The notes below the pieces were generated by a model. It was not told the DNA's origin. It saw only the letters and a program-made list of their open reading frames with translations, and searched no databases. A program made the position numbers and the translations under genes. From Victivallales bacterium (GTDB lineage Bacteria > Verrucomicrobiota > Lentisphaeria > Oligosphaerales > Oligosphaeraceae), in NCBI GenBank assembly GCA_017417585.1, contig JAFPYX010000025.1, positions 62,001 to 126,000 on the forward strand: DNA of 64,000 bases, written 5' to 3'. This document shows positions 58,971-64,000 of this stretch, piece after piece; within the stretch, counting starts at the first letter, position 1; each line of letters opens with the position of its first letter.

Positions 58971-61900
58971 CCCTTCATCTTCAGCAGAGTCGGCGGTTCG
59001 AGCAGTCCACATGCCACCAGATGTCGTTCGCAGACCTGGAAGTGCTTGAAGGCCTCGGAGCCGCACCACCACGGGCTCTGCTCGTAGTCGTAGAAGGGTC
59101 CGAAGACATTTCGGCGGCTGGCGAGGACCACCAGCTCCAGACAGTTCACGCCGGTCTTGAGCTGGTCGGTGATGTCCACGCGATAGGGCGCCCAGCCGAC
59201 GAGCTTCAGCTCGCCGCCATTCGCCCGCACGCCGAGCAATGCGCCGGCCCACTTGCCGAAATCCACCGCCACGCGTTCGCCCTTCTTGAGCTTGGAAAGC
59301 TGGAAGTCCACGTGGTAGGTCACATTGCCGGAGTAGTTGGGCAGGCCTTGGCTGCACCAGTCTCCGAGGTCGAGTTCCTCCGGCAGAGAAGTCATCGTCC
59401 GTGCGCCCTTCACGCCGAAATCGCCCAGGAGATACATCGCCTCCAGCCCTGGCAGCAGCTCGTGGTAGTCGCACTCCAGCACCATGAAGTTCGTGCCGAG
59501 CTTCAGGTCCGCGACCTTCAGAGGAACCGTCTGGATGGCCGGGTCCACCCAATAGCCCTTCGATTTGTTCGCGACCTTCTTGCCGTTCAGCGTAATCGTG
59601 TAGAGGTCCGGGCGCTCCAACGCCAACTGAAGCCTGCTCTCCGCAGCCGGAAGTGTTTCCACCTCGAACGAGTAGGTCAGCTTCAGCTTGACCGTCTTGG
59701 TCGGCTTGCGGCCTGCGTCCACCCACGGCTGCACCATCTGACCGCCACGAGGACGGTGCCCCATCTTCACGCGCACTGCATCGTCGATCTTCAGGATGTA
59801 GTGCAGCTGTTCATCGGACTCGCCGTCCACCTCGTAGATGGCTTGGTCAAGAACCATCGCGTTCGGGTTGTCCAGACTGTACTCCCAGCAGCAGTGCGGC
59901 AATTCGCAGACGCCGATGATCTTCGGCTCGGAAGTCTCTGGAAGCGCCCCCGGAATCGCCTGCTTCGTAATCACATAGAGGTGGCTCTGGAAGACCGCGA
60001 AGTCGGCCGTGATATGGAATTTCCCGGCGGAGAATTTTACACTCTTGTCCAGTTTTGTCCAAACGCCGGTCTCTTGGTTGAGTTCATAGACCTTCGCGCT
60101 TGCGTCCAATCCGCTTTTCAGTGTGACGGCGACCTGCTTGTAGGCGGCGGTGCGTCCGGCCAGCCTCGGGCACTCGTTGGGGTTGTTTCCCCCGTGCTTC
60201 ATGGAGGTGTTGACGACAAAGAGCGTCTCGAAGTCCTCGCCCTGCTTGAGCATGTAGAAGAGTTCTGGCAACTCGCCCTTGCCGCGTGCGGTGATGGAGA
60301 CGCGGCGGCCGCGGCCGCCGGCCAATTTCGGCAGTGTCTCCAGCGTCGCCTTGGCGAAAGCCTGGAATGCCTTCGCGGGCTTTGCGGACTTCTCGGCGTC
60401 CAGATATGCGGGTATCTGCTCCACATAGACCACCTGGCCTCCGGCCTTGGCAAAATCCTCCAGCAACTTCAGGGTGGTGCCGCGGATGGTGAGCATCTTC
60501 GGCAGGACGACCACGCGGTATTTCGCCACGCCGACCTGAAGAACGGCCTTGGTGCCCTTGCCGGTCACCTTGGCGAAGCGCGCCAGGTGGTCCTCGTCGC
60601 CGTAGTCGAAATCCAGATGACTTGCCATCAGGACATTGCGCAGGTCAATCACCGGCGCGTCGAAGGCCTTCTTCTCGGCATCCGGGATTTGCGCCTTGGC
60701 GCCCCAGGCGGACTCGATGGGATGGACCACCAGGATGTCGCGGATCTCCTCGCCCAGGCGCAGCGCGGCGGCCTGATGCGCGAAGTAGTCCTCCACCAGC
60801 GAGTAGTAGGGATACCAGGAGGACTGGAAGGAGATGCTGGCGGGGTAGTCGCGCTTCGCCTCGGCGGCCATGGAATACCACGCCAGGTGCGGGCAGCGGA
60901 AGTTGATGCCCAGGACCGCGAGCCAGTCGCCGAGGGCCTTGTGTCCGGCGAACGGGAAGTCCCATCCGGTTACGCCGTAGCATTCGCAGAGGCGGGTAGG
61001 CTTGTCGAGCTGGTGCGCCACGCTGGAGCACTGCTTGGCGGTGTCGATGGGATCCCACGCCTCGCAGAGGAGGTCGATTCCGGGCTGCTGCTGATATTCG
61101 TAGAAGCGCATCGCGGCGCCCACGCATTTGCGCTGAGAAGACATGTTGTCCTCGCAGAGGACATGGCCGGTGTATTTGAGGCCGTGCTTTCCGCACCAGT
61201 CGCCGATGAGCTTCCCGAAGCTCTCCACGAAGAGCGTGGTGACGGTCTCGTAGAAGTCATGGCGCGCCTTGGAGAATTCCACGCCCTGGACGTCATAGCC
61301 CAGCTCGAAGAGATGGTCCATCACGTCGTAGCCGAAGCGCTTCTGGAAGGCCTTCGGGAGCGCCTTGGTCCACGGCACGGCGTGGAGGAATCCGTAGCAG
61401 CCATGGACGTAGTTGGGCTCGTCGGTGAAGATGCCGGGGATGGTCGCGCCGAAGTCCTTGCCGTTGTGCTTGAGATAGGCCTCGTGGGTGACTTCCAGGA
61501 ACTTCTCGACGGCCTCGGGATTCATCGTGTCCAGGTAGGTCTGGTCGTTGAACCAGCTGGAGGGGTTCTCCGTATGCACGTAGAAGACCATCAGCTCGCT
61601 GCCGGCCGGCGCCTTCGCCGGAAGTGCCTTCACGCGCTTCGCGGAGACGATGGTCTCGCCGTCCTTCGCGAATTTCGCCACGAAGCACGCCAGGCGGTCC
61701 TTCGCGGGCGTCTTGAGGTCCGCGGCCTTCGTCGCGCGTTCGCACCACAGCCCGCTGATGCGGTATTTGGGGTCCTTGGTGACCAGCCCGCCGGCGGCGC
61801 CGGAGGGCCAGCGGTCCTCGTCATAGAGCCACGCCTGCATCTTGAGCTTCTTCGCCTCGTCCGCGCATGCGCTGATGCACTTGAACCACTCCTCGCTCAG

Positions 61901-62080
61901 GTAGGGGGTGTTCAGGCCGACGCGGGAGTGCATGAAGAATCCACCCAGCCCCATCTCGTGGAAGATGCGGATCTGACGGCGCAGTTCCGCCGGCTCCATC
62001 TTCGCATTCCAGGCCCAGAACGGCGACGCGCGGAATTCGGAACCCGCGCTCTTTACCATCGAAAGAAGTTGCTTCAGCAT
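58961..62080 (-). CDS. GH106-like glycoside hydrolase (alpha-L-rhamnosidase-type)
   Basis: A 1039-residue protein without a clear signal peptide. The N-terminal part SPFWAWNAKMEPAELRRQIRIFHEMGLGGFFMHSRVGLNTPYLSEEWF matches the GH106-like group of enzymes, and DEDRWPSGAAGGLVTKD follows. A beta-sandwich and a C-terminal galactose-binding-type domain (VDFGKWAGALLGVRANGGELKLVGWAPYRVDITDQLKTG) complete it. Likely acts on plant or microbial rhamnose-containing polysaccharide; the substrate is inferred. WTKLDKSVKF near residue 675 is encoded by a TGGACAA repeat. Upstream is a long 14-bp tandem array. The 3' end is set by an AATTCGT repeat. Confidence 0.85.
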   Translation of the reverse strand: MLKQLLSMVKSAGSEFRASPFWAWNAKMEPAELRRQIRIFHEMGLGGFFMHSRVGLNTPYLSEEWFKCISACADEAKKLKMQAWLYDEDRWPSGAAGGLVTKDPKYRISGLWCERATKAADLKTPAKDRLACFVAKFAKDGETIVSAKRVKALPAKAPAGSELMVFYVHTENPSSWFNDQTYLDTMNPEAVEKFLEVTHEAYLKHNGKDFGATIPGIFTDEPNYVHGCYGFLHAVPWTKALPKAFQKRFGYDVMDHLFELGYDVQGVEFSKARHDFYETVTTLFVESFGKLIGDWCGKHGLKYTGHVLCEDNMSSQRKCVGAAMRFYEYQQQPGIDLLCEAWDPIDTAKQCSSVAHQLDKPTRLCECYGVTGWDFPFAGHKALGDWLAVLGINFRCPHLAWYSMAAEAKRDYPASISFQSSWYPYYSLVEDYFAHQAAALRLGEEIRDILVVHPIESAWGAKAQIPDAEKKAFDAPVIDLRNVLMASHLDFDYGDEDHLARFAKVTGKGTKAVLQVGVAKYRVVVLPKMLTIRGTTLKLLEDFAKAGGQVVYVEQIPAYLDAEKSAKPAKAFQAFAKATLETLPKLAGGRGRRVSITARGKGELPELFYMLKQGEDFETLFVVNTSMKHGGNNPNECPRLAGRTAAYKQVAVTLKSGLDASAKVYELNQETGVWTKLDKSVKFSAGKFHITADFAVFQSHLYVITKQAIPGALPETSEPKIIGVCELPHCCWEYSLDNPNAMVLDQAIYEVDGESDEQLHYILKIDDAVRVKMGHRPRGGQMVQPWVDAGRKPTKTVKLKLTYSFEVETLPAAESRLQLALERPDLYTITLNGKKVANKSKGYWVDPAIQTVPLKVADLKLGTNFMVLECDYHELLPGLEAMYLLGDFGVKGARTMTSLPEELDLGDWCSQGLPNYSGNVTYHVDFQLSKLKKGERVAVDFGKWAGALLGVRANGGELKLVGWAPYRVDITDQLKTGVNCLELVVLASRRNVFGPFYDYEQSPWWCGSEAFKHFQVCERHLVACGLLEPPTLLKMKGNS

Positions 62081-62088
62081 CGAAAAAA

Positions 62089-62226
62089 GGTCAGAGGTTA
62101 AAGGTTAAAGGTGAGAGGTTAAAGGTGAGAGGTTAAAGGTGAGAGGTTAAAGGTGAGAGGTTAAAGGTGAGAGGTTAAAGGTGAGAGGTTAAAGGTGAGA
62201 GGTTAAAGGTGAGAGGTTAGAGGTTT
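62089..62226 (-). repeat. Fourteen-bp tandem array upstream of the GH106-like gene
   Basis: The core at about 62109-62222 is eight near-perfect copies of the 14-bp unit AGGTGAGAGGTTAA (two heptamers). On the sense strand it reads TTAACCTCTCACCT. It ends 8 nt before the GH106-like ATG and is the longest heptamer array in the window. Confidence 0.95.
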
Positions 62227-62317
62227 GAATTAAATCAGAAGGGAAGCACTTCGGCACACCCTGTCCATGAAGGCTAGTTTTGAACTTTTGCCAGTATCAG
62301 GTAGTAAATTTCGATCT

Positions 62318-64000
62318 TTATTTCGGCAGCTGTTGAAAATACCCTTTCCCAGCATACAACCAGCTGTCAGTCACCACCTTCATGATTCCCTGTGCGAACT
62401 CCATGAACTGACGGGCATTTCGCTTTTCATCCTTTGGCGGACCATAGACCGCCCAATCATTGGAAAGCAATGCGTATGGAATATTAGGCTTCTGAACACC
62501 GTGGATACTCAACTGGTCGTTTGCCAACGAGTAGAACCAGTAGAGTTCCCCCTGCCGGAACTGTTCGGTCTGCACATAGCACTTTTGCTTTGCGTCCAGC
62601 TGACAGGCCTTTCGGTTCTGAAGGGTGCTAGCGGAAGCCGCATCCGGCGTCACCGGCAGAACTACGGCATTCCACCCTTTTGACAGGGAGATATTTAAGT
62701 CATAGACCGGACCGGTGTAGTTCACTGTCACTAGCGGGTAGTTTTCTGCAAAGAATTCACGCACATACTCGTTGTCGGTGTTGATGGTCCCTGTGGCTTC
62801 ATCGGTGTCCAGATAATAGCAATAACCTATGTCGTACTCTTCATCGTATTCCTCGACTCTGACGATGAAGAATGCCGGTTCGTCCAAATACTGCACGCCA
62901 TCTCCAATGGTGAAGACGGTGAGTTTGGCACAGTCGAAAAAAGCCCCATAACCAATCGACTGCACGGAGTCCGGAATGGTGACACTGGTCAAATTGGCGG
63001 CGGTTTCAAAAGCACATTTCCCGATTGTGGTCACCATGGCGGGTACCATGAAGGTCTTTCCCGGCTTGCCAGGCGGATAGGCGACCAGCGCAGTCCCGTC
63101 GGCCGAATAGAGCACGCCGTCCTCGGCCTTGAAATAAGGGCTGCCATTGGCAACCTGGAATTTTGCCAAGGATGTGCAGCCAGCGAAGACATCGTAGCCA
63201 ATCTCAGTGACGGAGGCGGGGAGGGTAATGGTAGCCAATCCCGTGCAGCCTTGAAAGGCATTTTCGCCAATCCAGGTGACCGAGTTTGGGATGGTGACGG
63301 AGGACAATGCCGTGCAGCCCCAGCAGACCCCCGTCGGAAGCCCTACCAGCCCTTCCGGGAAAGCCAGGCTCTTCAGCCCAGTACAGCCACTGAAGGCATC
63401 ATCGGCGATTTCCGTGACCGACTTGGGGATGGTGATGGCAATCAGTTTCTCGCAGCCATCAAAGGCCCCTGGGCCGATGATCTTCACTGTATTGGGAATG
63501 GCGAATGTCGTCCCCGCCTTGCCGGCAGGATATGCGACCAACGTGGTTCCATCGGCGCTATAAAGGATACCGTCCTTCGTTTGGAACGATGTGTTGCCAG
63601 AGGCAACGCTGAATTTTGCCAGGGAGGCACAACCGCCAAACGCCCACGCACCAATATAGGTGACCGAGGCTGGGATGGTGACTTCACGCAGATTCTGGCA
63701 TCGGTAGAAGGCACCTTCATCAATTACCGTGACAGTATCTGGAATGACAACGCTCTCGATTTCTACATCTTCAAAGGCATATTCTCTTATTTCAGTGACG
63801 GGGCACCCCTGGATGCTGGCGGGGATCACCAGGTTCGGGGAAAATTCCGTGCTTTCCTGATTCAATCCAGTGATGATGGCCTCGCCATCCTGAATCGAAT
63901 AATTAAAAGGATAGGCTTCCGCAACCGGTCGGACTTCCAGCTCTGGCCAATAATCCTCAATGGCATCCCGCAAGTCGTAATTGTCCGTATAGACGGTGGT
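62318..64000 (-). CDS. BspA-like leucine-rich-repeat surface protein (N terminus outside window)
   Basis: The frame stays open past position 64000, so the N terminus is missing. The visible 560 residues hold about ten BspA-type repeats (LRR_5): VTIPASVTYIGAWAFGGCASL, ITIPKSVTEIADDAFSGCTGL, VTIPNSVTWIGENAFQGCTGL and others, two GILYSADGTTLVAYPAGKAGTTF inserts, then a C-terminal domain (DLNISLSKGWNAVVLPVTPDAASASTLQ) found on surface proteins of this group. Such proteins bind host or surface molecules. The repeat unit is about 23 residues. The gap to the GH106-like gene is 237 bp and includes the 14-bp array. Confidence 0.86.
   Translation of the reverse strand, partial: TTVYTDNYDLRDAIEDYWPELEVRPVAEAYPFNYSIQDGEAIITGLNQESTEFSPNLVIPASIQGCPVTEIREYAFEDVEIESVVIPDTVTVIDEGAFYRCQNLREVTIPASVTYIGAWAFGGCASLAKFSVASGNTSFQTKDGILYSADGTTLVAYPAGKAGTTFAIPNTVKIIGPGAFDGCEKLIAITIPKSVTEIADDAFSGCTGLKSLAFPEGLVGLPTGVCWGCTALSSVTIPNSVTWIGENAFQGCTGLATITLPASVTEIGYDVFAGCTSLAKFQVANGSPYFKAEDGVLYSADGTALVAYPPGKPGKTFMVPAMVTTIGKCAFETAANLTSVTIPDSVQSIGYGAFFDCAKLTVFTIGDGVQYLDEPAFFIVRVEEYDEEYDIGYCYYLDTDEATGTINTDNEYVREFFAENYPLVTVNYTGPVYDLNISLSKGWNAVVLPVTPDAASASTLQNRKACQLDAKQKCYVQTEQFRQGELYWFYSLANDQLSIHGVQKPNIPYALLSNDWAVYGPPKDEKRNARQFMEFAQGIMKVVTDSWLYAGKGYFQQLPK

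Noticed and set aside
59021..62101. 1026-residue open frame on the plus strand
   Set aside because: Antisense to the GH106-like gene; His/Leu/Val-rich content is typical of antisense GC-rich frames.
62089..62226. CRISPR or origin iterons
   Set aside because: Units of 14 bp without spacers, no rep or cas gene; same family as other gene-end arrays.

Overview
The window reads as a chromosomal stretch of a GC-rich, Gram-negative, heterotrophic bacterium with a complete outer-membrane and glycogen programme. lpxA implies lipid A, pbpC and a yejB-like permease imply a conventional envelope, and there are a uronate isomerase, a CE7-type acetyl esterase, a large GH106-like glycosidase and a BspA-type leucine-rich-repeat protein. 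These, with eukaryotic-type HisA and branching enzyme, suggest a polysaccharide-using member of the PVC group (Lentisphaerota, Kiritimatiellota or Verrucomicrobiota). That placement is inference; no rRNA is present. No prophage, insertion sequence, CRISPR array or tRNA was seen. LAYOUT. 1-4.0 kb (minus): rplU, tyrS, lpxA, hisB and a 5' piece of a TGS-less thrS. 4.0-5.4 kb: gene-poor, with a palindromic inverted-repeat element. 5.4-9.0 kb (plus): uxaC, an endonuclease/exonuclease/phosphatase-family protein and a CE7-like esterase. 9.0-13.9 kb (plus): signal recognition particle RNA, dnaX, recR, a sugar-nucleotide epimerase, a low-molecular-weight phosphatase and trmO. 13.9-22.8 kb (plus): a one-TM unknown protein, a yejB-like permease, a secreted unknown, xseA-xseB, pbpC and a divergent NAD-dependent ligase. 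22.8-40.3 kb (minus): comEC, an SGNH hydrolase, rpsD, a 524-residue unknown, two phosphoesterases, an HD protein, cysS, a recO-like gene, two envelope unknowns, purE, a PflX-type radical SAM gene, hisA, an esterase, gltA and a hemolysin-III-family protein. 40.3-49.3 kb (minus): a glycogen cluster (bifunctional debranching enzyme, free glycogen-binding domain, glgA, glgB). 49.3-53.3 kb: a zinc-ribbon membrane protein, nadB, a DUF2059 protein and a GLVN-repeat protein. 53.6-58.7 kb (plus): a hybrid histidine kinase, then an XPB-type helicase and a Bax1-like (DUF790) nuclease. 58.9-64 kb (minus): the GH106-like enzyme and a partial leucine-rich-repeat protein. UNUSUAL THEMES. Short tandem repeats, mostly 7-bp units or multiples of 7, sit directly at gene ends. 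In the copies I could find, orientation follows the nearest gene: CCTCTAACC-type on the sense strand before starts and GGTTAGAGG-type after stops. Several stop codons and C-terminal residues are supplied by the repeat itself. A second family (AATTCGT heptamers) obeys the same rule. A separate GC-rich palindrome is dispersed between genes and has expanded in frame, six 30-bp copies, inside the PflX-type gene, where it is read as a decapeptide repeat. The XPB/Bax1-like pair, known mainly from archaea, is bracketed by inverted heptamer arrays like a cassette.
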